Shown: one piece after another, positions 1-9,586 of the stretch
Numbering within the stretch: the stretch's first letter is position 1
How the letters are laid out: each line of letters starts with the position of its first letter
Origin: Leptotrichia sp. oral taxon 847
GTDB lineage: Bacteria; Fusobacteriota; Fusobacteriia; Fusobacteriales; Leptotrichiaceae
Length of the DNA stretch: 64,000 nt
Assembly (NCBI RefSeq): GCF_001553645.1
Contig: NZ_CP014231.1
Span: 1,922,001 to 1,986,000, forward strand
Direction of reading: 5' to 3'
Notes under the pieces: model-generated
Databases searched by the model: none
Seen by the model: only the letters and a program-made list of their open reading frames with translations
What the model was told of the DNA's origin: nothing
Position numbers and translations under genes: made by a program

Positions 1-404
1 AAGATGAAATTTTAAAATTATTTCCTCAAAAAAATTATTCTTTGCTTTCGGATTTTGAAAATTGGAAAAATCTAAAAAAAACTGAAATAGTAGTTGTGAA
101 TAAAATGGGAGTGCTCACAGATTTTTATCAAATGGCAGATTTTGTGTTTGTAGGTGGGACACTTGTAAATGTTGGCGGACATTCGATTTTAGAGCCGCTG
201 TATTATGGAAGAAAGCCGATAATTGGAAAGTACTACCAAAATATCGAACAGATCGTAAATGATGCGAAAAAGTTTAATTTTGTTGAAATTGCAGAAAGTG
301 AAGATGAGATTATTAATTATTTAAAAAGTGGAGAAAAAATAAATACAAAAGAATTTTTTGAAAAAAATAATGAAATAGATAAAATAGTGAAAGAAATATT
401 TTGA
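1..404 (+). CDS. waaA: 3-deoxy-D-manno-octulosonic acid transferase, C-terminal part (5' partial)
   Basis: This is the end of a Kdo transferase, which adds Kdo to lipid A at the inner membrane during LPS core assembly. The frame is open from the window edge (codons from position 3), so the start lies outside. The visible part has the GT-B C-terminal signature: FVGGTLVNVGGHSILEP followed by a small-residue loop and an IGKYYQNIEQI segment, where family members bind the CMP-sugar. The TTG at 42 is an internal codon, not a start. Its stop is 14 nt before the trmB ATG, so the two are probably cotranscribed. Confidence 0.85.
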   Translation, partial: DEILKLFPQKNYSLLSDFENWKNLKKTEIVVVNKMGVLTDFYQMADFVFVGGTLVNVGGHSILEPLYYGRKPIIGKYYQNIEQIVNDAKKFNFVEIAESEDEIINYLKSGEKINTKEFFEKNNEIDKIVKEIF

Positions 405-418
405 TTTGGAGCAAGATT

Positions 419-1261
419 ATGGACAATAAAAAAAGAGAAAATAGATTGAGAGAAAAACTAATTAAAGCTGAAAAAAATAAAAAAATTTTATCAAAGGAAG
501 AACTTGAGCGAAGGGAAAAAATAAAAAAAATAAACGATGAATTTAAAATAAAAAATTACGAGAAAAGTCAAGTTATAAACGAAAAAGAAATTTGGAAATA
601 TTTTTTTGAAAAACCTAAAAAAAATTATAACAAATATATGTGTGAAATGCTGGATTATCCGGAATATTTAATGTATGACAACGAAAAAGTGAATGAGTTT
701 CGTGGAAGATGGAACGAGTTTTTTAAAAATGAGAATGACATATATTTAGAAATCGGTTGTGGGAGTGGAAATTTTACGGTGCAAAATGCACAAAAGTTTT
801 TGGATAGAAACTACATTGCGCTGGAATTGCGATTTAAAAGACTTGTGATGGGAGCTAGAAAAGCTGAGAAAAGAAATCTTAAAAATATACTTTTTTTAAG
901 AAAAAGAGGTGAAACAATTTTGGAGTTTTTCGCTGAAAATGAAATTTCAGGAATTTACATCAATTTTCCAGATCCTTGGGAAGGAGAGGAGAAGAAAAGA
1001 ATAATTAGTAAAGATTTATTTAAAAAGATGGATGTGGTGTTAAAATCAAAAGGGAAACTTTTTTTTAAAACGGATCACGAAAAATATTATAAAGATGTTT
1101 TGGAACTGGTTAAAAATCTTGAAAATTATGAAGTTATTTATCACACAGATGATTTGCACAATTCGGAAAAGGCTTCTCAAAATATAAAGACAGAATTTGA
1201 GCAGATGTTTTTGAGTAAACATAATATAAATATTAAATATATCGAGATACAAAAAAAATAG
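419..1261 (+). CDS. trmB: tRNA (guanine-N7-)-methyltransferase
   Basis: TrmB uses SAM to methylate G46 in the variable loop of tRNAs. The SAM-binding motif EIGCGSGNF and the family motif NFPDPW are clear, followed by KTDHEKYY. ATG 419 is chosen because GGAG lies 7 nt upstream; a TTG at 401 in the same frame would add six residues and overlap waaA. The protein (280 aa) has a lysine-rich N-terminal extension of about 65 residues before the methyltransferase domain, longer than most bacterial TrmB proteins. Confidence 0.9.
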   Translation: MDNKKRENRLREKLIKAEKNKKILSKEELERREKIKKINDEFKIKNYEKSQVINEKEIWKYFFEKPKKNYNKYMCEMLDYPEYLMYDNEKVNEFRGRWNEFFKNENDIYLEIGCGSGNFTVQNAQKFLDRNYIALELRFKRLVMGARKAEKRNLKNILFLRKRGETILEFFAENEISGIYINFPDPWEGEEKKRIISKDLFKKMDVVLKSKGKLFFKTDHEKYYKDVLELVKNLENYEVIYHTDDLHNSEKASQNIKTEFEQMFLSKHNINIKYIEIQKK

Positions 1262-1324
1262 AGATAAAAATGAAATTTATTTTTCAAAATTCGGATTAAC
1301 TTTAGCAAAACCCAAAAAATTTCC

Positions 1325-1353
1325 TTGAATATTTATGAAAATAATAGTATAAT
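1325..1353 (+). promoter_or_regulatory. Sigma70-type promoter for the coiled-coil gene
   Basis: TTGAAT (1325-1330) and TATAAT (1348-1353) are separated by exactly 17 nt and lie 58 nt upstream of the next gene's start. Confidence 0.65.
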
Positions 1354-1411
1354 TCTAGTTAGGAAGTATTTTTAATAAATTTTATTAAAAAGACAAAATC
1401 GGGAGGTTTGT

Positions 1412-2014
1412 ATGAAAAATAAAAAAAGATTAATTTTAATAGGGAGTCTGGTATTGGGTATACCGTTATTAGCAGTTAGTACAAATGTGATATTAAAACA
1501 AGCAAGAGATAATTATTATAAAGAACAAAAAATAAAAATGGAATTGGAAAAAGCACAGCAAAAGGCGCAGCAAGAACAGGAATTAGCACGACAAAAAGCA
1601 GAACAGAAAAGATTGGCAGCTCAGGAGGAAGAAAAAAGAGAACAAAAATTTGTTGAGGAAAAACCTAAAAGACAAGTAGTTGTACCTAAAAAAATAACTT
1701 CACAGGAAAAAAATAATGAAAAAGTAAAAGAAGTCATAACAGAAGTGAGAAAAGAAGTAAAACCTGTAGTTGTTTATGAACCTGTATCAAATGTGGTTGC
1801 AAAATCTGAATTGACAGCTAAAGATCGAGCAAGAGTACAAAAAGCACTAAAAAACATAAGAGCAGAGTATTTTGCAAAAAATAAATCTCAAAAAACAAAG
1901 AATAATGAGACACTTATAGTAAAAATGGATAGTGATGGAATTGAAACAAAAAAATATTCTAATGCAAAAATAAAAAAAGTTTTAAAAGAAATAAGAGAAA
2001 ATTACAAAAAGTAA
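1412..2014 (+). CDS. Membrane-anchored coiled-coil protein of unknown function
   Basis: This 200-aa protein is not recognised. Residues 1-27 form a basic start and one hydrophobic segment (signal anchor). Residues 35-85 are a Gln/Glu/Lys/Ala-rich stretch with strong coiled-coil character. A Lys/Val/Pro-rich linker and a basic C-terminus follow, the latter containing two similar segments (VQKALKNIRAEYF and IKKVLKEIRENYK). The layout resembles TolA- or TonB-like periplasm-spanning proteins, but no C-terminal domain of those families is seen, so no function is assigned. GGGAGG precedes the ATG by 5 nt. It is monocistronic, with its own promoter and terminator. Confidence 0.7.
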   Translation: MKNKKRLILIGSLVLGIPLLAVSTNVILKQARDNYYKEQKIKMELEKAQQKAQQEQELARQKAEQKRLAAQEEEKREQKFVEEKPKRQVVVPKKITSQEKNNEKVKEVITEVRKEVKPVVVYEPVSNVVAKSELTAKDRARVQKALKNIRAEYFAKNKSQKTKNNETLIVKMDSDGIETKKYSNAKIKKVLKEIRENYKK

Positions 2015-2025
2015 AAAGGTTTATA

Positions 2026-2069
2026 GTACACTTTAGATGTTGATTTAAAGTGTGCTTTGTTATTTTTTT
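2026..2069 (+). terminator. Rho-independent terminator
   Basis: Stem GTACACTTTA (2026-2035) pairs with TAAAGTGTGC (2046-2055) with one G-T pair, followed by a run of seven T (2063-2069). It ends the coiled-coil gene ahead of groESL. Confidence 0.7.
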
Positions 2070-2101
2070 AGAAAAAATTTTTTCGTATTATAAAAAAAGA
2101 C

Positions 2102-2130
2102 TTGAAAAATTTTAAAAAATGTATTATTAT
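2102..2130 (+). promoter_or_regulatory. groESL promoter
   Basis: TTGAAA (2102-2107), 17-nt spacer, TATTAT (2125-2130). The CIRCE operator starts 4 nt downstream, the usual place for HrcA repression. Confidence 0.6.
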
Positions 2131-2133
2131 ATA

Positions 2134-2160
2134 TTAGCAGTCAGAGTTAAAGAGTGCTAA
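2134..2160 (+). promoter_or_regulatory. CIRCE operator (HrcA binding site)
   Basis: TTAGCAGTC, 9-nt spacer, GAGTGCTAA. This matches the CIRCE consensus TTAGCACTC-N9-GAGTGCTAA except for one base in the left arm. In many bacteria the heat-labile repressor HrcA binds CIRCE and represses groESL. hrcA itself is not in this window. Confidence 0.92.
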
Positions 2161-2193
2161 AAAAGAAACATAATATTTAGGAGGCAATAAAAA

Positions 2194-2457
2194 ATGAAAA
2201 TTAAACCATTGGGAAAAAGAATTTTAATAAAACAAATCGAACAGGAAGAAGTGACTAAAAGCGGTATTGTACTACCGGGAACAGCTTCAAAAGAAAAACC
2301 TATAATTGGAGAAGTTTTGGCAATAGGAAAAGAAATTGAAGATGTTTCTGCTGGAGATAAAGTTATTTTTGAAAAATATTCGGGGACTGAAATAAAAGAT
2401 GGCGATGAAACTTATCTAATCTTGGAAAAGGATAATGTTCTTGCTATCGTGGAATAA
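2194..2457 (+). CDS. groES: Co-chaperonin GroES
   Basis: The 10-kDa lid of the GroEL folding chamber in the cytoplasm. At 87 aa it is slightly shorter than the usual 94-97. It begins KIKPLGKRILIKQ, has a mobile-loop region (EVTKSGIVLPGTASKEKP), then GEVLAIGK and DKVIFEKYSGTEI. AGGAGG lies upstream of the ATG. It is the first gene of the CIRCE-controlled operon, with groEL starting 42 nt later. Confidence 0.96.
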   Translation: MKIKPLGKRILIKQIEQEEVTKSGIVLPGTASKEKPIIGEVLAIGKEIEDVSAGDKVIFEKYSGTEIKDGDETYLILEKDNVLAIVE

Positions 2458-4125
<1,668 letters not shown>

Positions 4126-4191
4126 TAATTTAGGTATTTTCTAAAATAAAAATATTTTAGAAACAATAAAATAAATAAATGTAAATTAAAG

Positions 4192-4227
4192 AGAGGTAGC
4201 GGTTAAACTACCTCTTTTCTTTTTTTT
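4192..4227 (+). terminator. groESL terminator
   Basis: Perfect stem AGAGGTAG (4192-4199) / CTACCTCT (4208-4215) with an 8-nt loop and a T-rich tract to 4227. The tract abuts the stop codon of the convergent mvaS-mvaA gene, so the hairpin separates two converging transcripts. Confidence 0.85.
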
Positions 4228-6679
4228 ATTTTATTTCTTTCAAAATTTTCTTCACATTTTCTAAGTTAATACTTTTCCCGCTTTCCAAGAGCCTTTCCAC
4301 AGCAATATCAATTTCCTTTCCTTTTGCACCAGCAAATAATGCCAACGAACGAGCCTGCAACTTCATATGTCCGTGCTGTATTCCAGTTGTAACAAGTGCT
4401 TTTATTGCGGCAAAATTCTGAGCGAGTCCTACTGATGTAATAATGCTTGCCAGAGTTCTTGCGTCAGGATTTCCTAAAATATTAAATGCAGCTTTTACGC
4501 TTGGATTTAGCCCTATTGAGCCGCCTACACTTGCGATTGGCATTGGAAGGGTAAGTTCGCCTTTTAATTTATTTGCGTTTTCATCAAAAGTCCAAGTTGT
4601 AAGCCCTTCGTATTTTCCATTTTTCACAGCAAAGGCATTTCCGCCAGCTTCGATTGCGCGCCAGTCGTTTCCGGTAGCGATTACCACAGCGTCAATTCCG
4701 TTAAAAATTCCTTTATTATGAGTTGTGGCACGGTAAATGTCAAGTTTTGCAAATTTGCTTGCAAGTTCAATTTTTTTGGCAGTTTCAATAGATGTTTCCA
4801 TTGAGCTGCTAAGAAGTTTTACATTTACTTCACATTCGGCTTTTACTAGAGATTCGGTTGCATAATTTGATAAAATTGCCATTAGGCTTTTTCCGTTTGT
4901 AATATTTTCAAGCGGTATTTTTATGGCTTCAAGCATTGTATTCAAAATATTTGCACCCATAGCCTCCTTCACATCGGCAATCAGATAAACAATCAAAAAT
5001 TCATCAATATTTTTTACTTCAATATTAATTGCACCGCCGCCACGTGCCACAATCGAAGGATGAGCATCATTTGCAATTCTTAGAATCTCATTTTTGTTTT
5101 CTAAAATCATCGAAGTCGCATTATCAAAGTCCAAAATATCATACAATGCAACTTGTCCAATCATTTTCCTGTCTAAAATCTTTGTTGTAAAACCGCTAGA
5201 TTTTCCAATAATTTTAGCTGCATAGCTGCACCCTGCCACAACAGATGGCTCTTCGGTAACCATTGGCACAGCATAATCCTTTCCGTCAATAACAAAGTTT
5301 GAAGCAATGTTAAATGGCAAAGCAAAGGTTCCAATCCCGTTTTCAGCCATCTGATTTGCAGTTTCCAGTGGCAAGTTCTCATTTTTTTTCAGAATTTTTT
5401 CAAATTCATCAGTTAAAAAGCCATTATCTTTTAACATTTGGATTCTTTCAAGCCGATTCTTTTTTTGAAATCCGAGCCAGTTTTTTTTCTTTTTATTCAT
5501 TTTGACAACCTCTTTTTTATAAATTCTTTTATGATTTTCAATTTTTTCCAAATAAAAAAGACTGTTATCTTGCGGGAAATTAACACTATTTCCATCTTCA
5601 TCAAGTTTTATCTGCTCAAAAAATATTTTTTCGTATTCGGCGGTGCTAAGTCTTTTTCTTTTGTCGAAGTCCTTAATTCTATCGTTTCTCAACTGATTTT
5701 TAAATCCATCGACAAGCGTAATACTAAAAATTTCACAAACCGCACCACTTCCATAACTGTACATTCCAATCACATCGTTAGATTTTAAATTTTGGCAATT
5801 TTCCAGTAATGAAAGTAAGCTTAAATAGAGAGAACCTGTGTAAATATTTCCAATTCGTTTGCCGTAAATTATTGAAGAATAAAAATTGTCCAAAAGTGAT
5901 GTCTTCCGTTCTTTTGTCAAATTTTCAGTTTCGGAAAAAAGTGAATTTAAACCTTTCAGTCCAAGTTTTGGGAAAGGCAAATGGAAACAAAAGGCGCTAA
6001 AATCAAGTAAATTTTTATTATAACGTTTTTGATATTCGCAAAAAGTCGTAGTAAGGCAGTCCAAGTACTGTTTTGAAGAAAAATGTCCATCTACAAATGG
6101 GAAATTGGAATAATTTGGACGCCAAAAATCCATTATATCCCTTGTCTGACAGACACTGTCATCATTTAAAATTGCAATTTTGGGGTCTTTTTTAATAAGC
6201 ATGGCCATACTTCCTGCACCTTGAGTGGATTCTCCAGCGGTACCAATACCGTATTTAGCAATGTCAGAAGCTATGACCAGAACTTTTGATTCTGGATTTT
6301 GTAAAATGTGATTTTTTGCAAAATTTAGTGCAGCAGTTGCACTGTAACAAGCTTCCTTTATTTCAATACATTTTGCAAAAGGCTGAATTTCAAGTAAATG
6401 ATGAATAAAGACTCCAGCGGATTTGCTCTGATCAATTCCCGATTCTGTTCCAACTATTATTAAATCAATCTCTTTTTTATCTTTTTCATTTAAAATTTTT
6501 TCTGCTGCACTAGCTCCCAATGTTACAATATCTTGAGTAATTGGAGCAACACACATTTCACTTTGCAGCAGTCCCTTTGTAAACTTATTTTCATTTTGTT
6601 CCCTAGATAACGCTAAGTCTCTAATATCCAAAAAGAAATCAGGCATTGCAAATCCAATTTTATCTATTCCGATTTTCAT
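4226..6679 (-). CDS. Fused HMG-CoA synthase / HMG-CoA reductase
   Basis: One 817-aa ORF carries two successive mevalonate-pathway enzymes. Residues 1-393 are a complete MvaS-type HMG-CoA synthase with catalytic Glu79, Cys111 (EACYSAT) and His233. Residues 394-817 are a complete class II HMG-CoA reductase: EEPSVVAG (Glu476), HNKGI (Lys656), TGND (Asp672) and the GHM histidine (His771). Each half has the length of a free enzyme, and the linker is nothing more than KKEVVK. The product would condense acetyl-CoA with acetoacetyl-CoA and reduce HMG-CoA to mevalonate. No other mevalonate gene is in the window. The start ATG at 6679 has AAAGGGTG upstream. An internal RBS and Met394 could also yield free reductase. 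The fused-ORF call is firm; whether the cell makes one or two proteins is inference. Confidence 0.93.
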   Translation of the reverse strand: MKIGIDKIGFAMPDFFLDIRDLALSREQNENKFTKGLLQSEMCVAPITQDIVTLGASAAEKILNEKDKKEIDLIIVGTESGIDQSKSAGVFIHHLLEIQPFAKCIEIKEACYSATAALNFAKNHILQNPESKVLVIASDIAKYGIGTAGESTQGAGSMAMLIKKDPKIAILNDDSVCQTRDIMDFWRPNYSNFPFVDGHFSSKQYLDCLTTTFCEYQKRYNKNLLDFSAFCFHLPFPKLGLKGLNSLFSETENLTKERKTSLLDNFYSSIIYGKRIGNIYTGSLYLSLLSLLENCQNLKSNDVIGMYSYGSGAVCEIFSITLVDGFKNQLRNDRIKDFDKRKRLSTAEYEKIFFEQIKLDEDGNSVNFPQDNSLFYLEKIENHKRIYKKEVVKMNKKKKNWLGFQKKNRLERIQMLKDNGFLTDEFEKILKKNENLPLETANQMAENGIGTFALPFNIASNFVIDGKDYAVPMVTEEPSVVAGCSYAAKIIGKSSGFTTKILDRKMIGQVALYDILDFDNATSMILENKNEILRIANDAHPSIVARGGGAINIEVKNIDEFLIVYLIADVKEAMGANILNTMLEAIKIPLENITNGKSLMAILSNYATESLVKAECEVNVKLLSSSMETSIETAKKIELASKFAKLDIYRATTHNKGIFNGIDAVVIATGNDWRAIEAGGNAFAVKNGKYEGLTTWTFDENANKLKGELTLPMPIASVGGSIGLNPSVKAAFNILGNPDARTLASIITSVGLAQNFAAIKALVTTGIQHGHMKLQARSLALFAGAKGKEIDIAVERLLESGKSINLENVKKILKEIK
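5498..5513 (-). promoter_or_regulatory. Internal ribosome-binding site and start codon at the reductase boundary
   Basis: On the minus strand AGAGG (5513-5509) lies 8 nt before ATG (5500-5498), Met394 of the fused ORF. Starting here gives a 424-aa protein, the normal size of class II HMG-CoA reductase. This looks like the retained start signal of a once separate mvaA. Confidence 0.55.
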
Positions 6680-6941
6680 ATGAAATTCACCCTTTCGTTG
6701 TATTATTTATACTTTAAATTTTAAGTTTTTTTAAAATGTATTTTATAAGCATTTATTATATTTTACTACAAAAAAAATGAAATATCAAATATATTCTTAG
6801 ACAAGATAGAACATTTGCAAGAAAAAAACTTTAAAGTCTGAATAAATGATTTTTAAAGAGTTTGAAATAATAAAAAAAAATTTTTTTATAAAAAGTTAAT
6901 TTATTTATTTTATTCGATAAATAAAGAGTTTTATAGAAAAT

Positions 6942-7031
6942 GAGAGTGTAAACTTTTTTGTGTAAATAAACTAGAGAATCCTTATATTACTGGATTTATA
7001 TATACATTTACACAAAATTATGGACACTCTC
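6942..7031. mobile_element. 90-bp MITE-like derivative of an IS256-type element
   Basis: The element starts GAGAGTGTAAAC and its other end, read inward, starts GAGAGTGTCCAT. Both ends continue into TTTTGTGTAAAT. These match the terminal repeats of the IS at 7282 (GAGAGTGTCCAG...TTTTGTGTAAAC). The inside is about 38 bp and codes for nothing. Flanking 8-mers TAGAAAAT and GAGAAATT agree at 6 of 8 bases, consistent with an old target duplication. Confidence 0.6.
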
Positions 7032-7204
7032 GAGAAATTTTAAAATGTGATAACCCTATTAGATAAGAAATAGAGTAAAGTATTTAATAGAACTTTATTA
7101 GTGTGTTCACAAAGGTCAATCTTCTGAAAAAGGTATCTGTAAAGGCGTTTATGATGTATTGTTTCATGTTTTATCATTTTTGTTTGTTTTAAAATAATGA
7201 TATT

Positions 7205-7281
7205 TTATTGTAAATGTTCACATTTTTCAAGAAGTTTTAAAAAATCTCTCACATCATTCATCCGAATTTTATTAAAAATTT
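7205..7281 (-). pseudogene. Detached 3' end of the kinase-like gene, cut off by the IS
   Basis: Joining 8651 directly to 7273 (removing the IS and one copy of the 8-bp duplication) continues the kinase-like reading frame for 22 more codons to a TAA at 7205-7207, with the tail NKIRMNDVRDFLKLLEKCEH followed by LQ. This fragment is therefore the missing C-terminus, stranded on the far side of the insertion. Confidence 0.75.
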
Positions 7282-8643
7282 GGGTGTGTAAAAATTTTTG
7301 TGTAAACCTCTAGATAATATATGGTAAAATAACTGTATAATATTTGGAGGTTTTTGTTATGACTAAAAAGAAAATTGACAACGAAATTTTTAAAACACTG
7401 ATTGAGGATTACAATATTAAAGATACTAATGATATTAAGGATATGCTTAAGGATTTGCTTTCGGGTACTATCCAAACCATGCTTGAAGCTGAAATTGAGC
7501 ATGAACTGGGGTATGCTAAACATTCTATGAAAGATAAGACTACTTCTAATGCTAGAAATGGACATTCCAAGAAAACTGTTAGAAGTGAGTATGGCAATCT
7601 TGATTTAGATATTCCTAGAGATAGAAATGCTGAGTTTGAGCCTCAAATCATCCCTAAATATCAAAGAGAAATTACTGGCATTGAAGGACAGATTCTTTCT
7701 CTTTATGCTAAAGGAATGAGCAATAGAGATATCGAGGACCATCTCAATAATCTTTATGGAATTGATGTTTCGCCATCTATGATCAGTAAAATTACAGATA
7801 AAATTATACCTGAAATTAGGGAATGGCAGTCTAGACAGCTTGAGGATGTATACCCAATAGTTTTTATGGATGCTATCCATTACAGCGTAAGAAAAGATGG
7901 AGTTGTTGTTAAAAAGGCGGTATATTTAGCTATAGGAATAGATAAGGAAGGGCGAAAGGAGGTCTTAGGATTTTGGATAGGAGAAAATGAATCAAGCAAG
8001 TACTGGCTAAATGTTTTAAATGAATTAAAAAACAGAGGAGTTCAGGATATACTAATTATGTCTGTTGATAATTTAAAAGGGTTCAGCGAAGCAATATCTT
8101 CGGTGTTCCCTAAGACAGAAATTCAAAAATGTGTGGTTCATCAAATTAGAAACAGCATAAGATACATATCTTACAAAGATGTAAGGGAATTTACATCAGA
8201 CTTAAAAGAAATGTACAATGCACCAACACTGGAACAGGCAGAGTTTAAACTGGATGAACTAGAAGAAAAATGGGGTAAAAAGTATATGGCAGTAATTAAT
8301 TCCTGGAGAAGTAACTGGAATGAGTTGACAACATACTTTAAATATGATACAAAGATAAGAAAGCTGATATATACGACAAACCCGATAGAAAGCTTAAACA
8401 GACAATTAAGAAAGTATACGAAGACAAAATCACTTTATCCGACAGATGAAGCATTGATGAAGTCAGTATATTTAAGTTTAAAGGAAGCAACAAGGAAATG
8501 GACTGGAAGAATACCGGGCTGGGGAGAAATATATTCTCAGTTAAGTATTTATTTTGAAGGAAGGATTTAAAAACAGGATGATAAAAATACCATCCTGTAC
8601 CATATATTATATTTTGAGTTTACACAAAATTCTGGACACTCTC
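7282..8643 (+). mobile_element. IS256-family insertion sequence, copy 1 (1362 bp)
   Basis: Complete element. The left end begins GGGTGTGTAAAAATTTTTGT; the right end, read inward, begins GAGAGTGTCCAGAATTTTGT; both continue into GTAAAC. It is flanked by 8-bp direct repeats AAAAATTT (7274-7281 and 8644-8651). An internal promoter (TATAAT at 7336-7341) serves the transposase. A hairpin ACAGGATG / CATCCTGT (8573-8598) follows the stop. Apparently identical to copy 2 at 32442. Confidence 0.92.
7359..8570 (+). CDS. IS256-family (Mutator-type) DDE transposase
   Basis: This 403-aa transposase catalyses copy-and-paste movement of the IS. DDE context: FMDAIHYSVR (first Asp), MSVDNLKGF (second Asp), the CVVHQIRNS motif and NPIESLNRQLRK (Glu). 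ATG 7359 is preferred because GGAGG ends 8 nt upstream; the in-frame TTG at 7344 lies upstream of and overlaps that site. The gene is intact and the protein is identical to that of copy 2. Confidence 0.95.
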   Translation: MTKKKIDNEIFKTLIEDYNIKDTNDIKDMLKDLLSGTIQTMLEAEIEHELGYAKHSMKDKTTSNARNGHSKKTVRSEYGNLDLDIPRDRNAEFEPQIIPKYQREITGIEGQILSLYAKGMSNRDIEDHLNNLYGIDVSPSMISKITDKIIPEIREWQSRQLEDVYPIVFMDAIHYSVRKDGVVVKKAVYLAIGIDKEGRKEVLGFWIGENESSKYWLNVLNELKNRGVQDILIMSVDNLKGFSEAISSVFPKTEIQKCVVHQIRNSIRYISYKDVREFTSDLKEMYNAPTLEQAEFKLDELEEKWGKKYMAVINSWRSNWNELTTYFKYDTKIRKLIYTTNPIESLNRQLRKYTKTKSLYPTDEALMKSVYLSLKEATRKWTGRIPGWGEIYSQLSIYFEGRI

Positions 8644-9333
8644 AAAAATTTTTGAATTTAAAAATCTAATCCATCTTCTTGAGTGAAAAAATTTTTTTAT
8701 TTCTGTTTTTGTAGTTACATTTTTAGAAATTTTTTCATAGTAATCCAGTATTTCTTCTAAATTATAGTCAACTTTGTATTTTTCAAGCGAGAGTAAAAAT
8801 AGAATCACATCCCTTATTTGCAGTTCTTTTACATATTTTTCCTCTATTTCTTCTTCGAAATCAATCATATAAACTTTGTTATCTTTTAAAGTAAAATTTC
8901 TAAGTTGGGATCCACCTTTTGCAAAGCCTTTTTTGTGTAGTTCAACGAGTGATTCTAATGCTTTTTTTACTAACGTGTTTACTTTTTCTTTATCATTGCT
9001 TTCTTCTATAATTTCAACAAAATTTTTTCCGGTATCTTCCATCACATAGTAATTTTTTGTTTTGTATACGACTTTTGGAACATTTAAGCCAGATTTTGCC
9101 ATTTTTTCTAAAATATTTGATTCAAACAAGATCAAATTTACTTTACTTGATGGAACAGTTGGATAAACTATTGGATTTTTTGTGATTTTATAAAGCAATT
9201 TTTGCAATCTATGTCCTGTATGTAACTTTCTTTCATTATTTTGTTTCAAATAATATTTTTTATTTATTTTAAAAACTCTAGGTTTATCTTTTAATTGTTT
9301 TTTTGTATAAAAAAGCAGCGAATTTTCGTGCAT
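8620..9333 (-). CDS. Kinase-fold protein (LPS-kinase-like), 3' end replaced by IS sequence
   Basis: A 237-aa protein with a weak small-molecule/LPS-kinase pattern: a hinge-like YVMEDTGKNF, then LHKKGFAKGGSQLRNFTLKDNKVYMIDFEEE, where the Asn and the IDFE Asp match catalytic-loop and DFG-like positions of the WaaP/RIO-type fold. The usual HxD/HGD aspartate is absent, so activity is uncertain. Family and substrate are inferred. The last seven residues (ESVQNFV) and the stop are encoded by the IS right end. The ancestral protein was about 252 aa (see 7205-7281). Confidence 0.6.
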   Translation of the reverse strand: MHENSLLFYTKKQLKDKPRVFKINKKYYLKQNNERKLHTGHRLQKLLYKITKNPIVYPTVPSSKVNLILFESNILEKMAKSGLNVPKVVYKTKNYYVMEDTGKNFVEIIEESNDKEKVNTLVKKALESLVELHKKGFAKGGSQLRNFTLKDNKVYMIDFEEEIEEKYVKELQIRDVILFLLSLEKYKVDYNLEEILDYYEKISKNVTTKTEIKKFFHSRRWIRFLNSKIFESVQNFV

Positions 9334-9586
9334 CTTAATATTCCTTTTTATTATAAAATATAGTATCTTTTATTTATTAATATTTTTATTTTTTTAATAT
9401 ATAAATAAACTTTTATATATCTTTGATTATAAGTCATTCAATTAAAAAAGTCAATATATTTTAATGAAAATTTATGGATTTATTGAGATTTTTGTATTTT
9501 ATATCTGAAGTTCATATTAGATGCGATATAATTGAAGTATAGAGATTTTCTGACTTTTGATATATCTAATGTTTAGAAGAATGTTA

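Larger units (their letters stand above)
6680..7281. other. Non-coding stretch with MITE and gene remnant
   Basis: Between the mvaS-mvaA start and the IS lie AT-rich DNA with the synthase upstream region (6680-6941), a 90-bp MITE-like element (6942-7031) and the cut-off 3' end of the kinase-like gene (7205-7281). A 45-codon minus-strand ORF (7177 to 7040) sits just after that gene's former stop. It has no ribosome-binding site and is not called. Confidence 0.5.

Noticed and set aside
7040-7177. 45-codon minus-strand ORF beside the kinase remnant
   Set aside because: No ribosome-binding site, no recognisable motif and partly A/T-rich filler; coding not supported.
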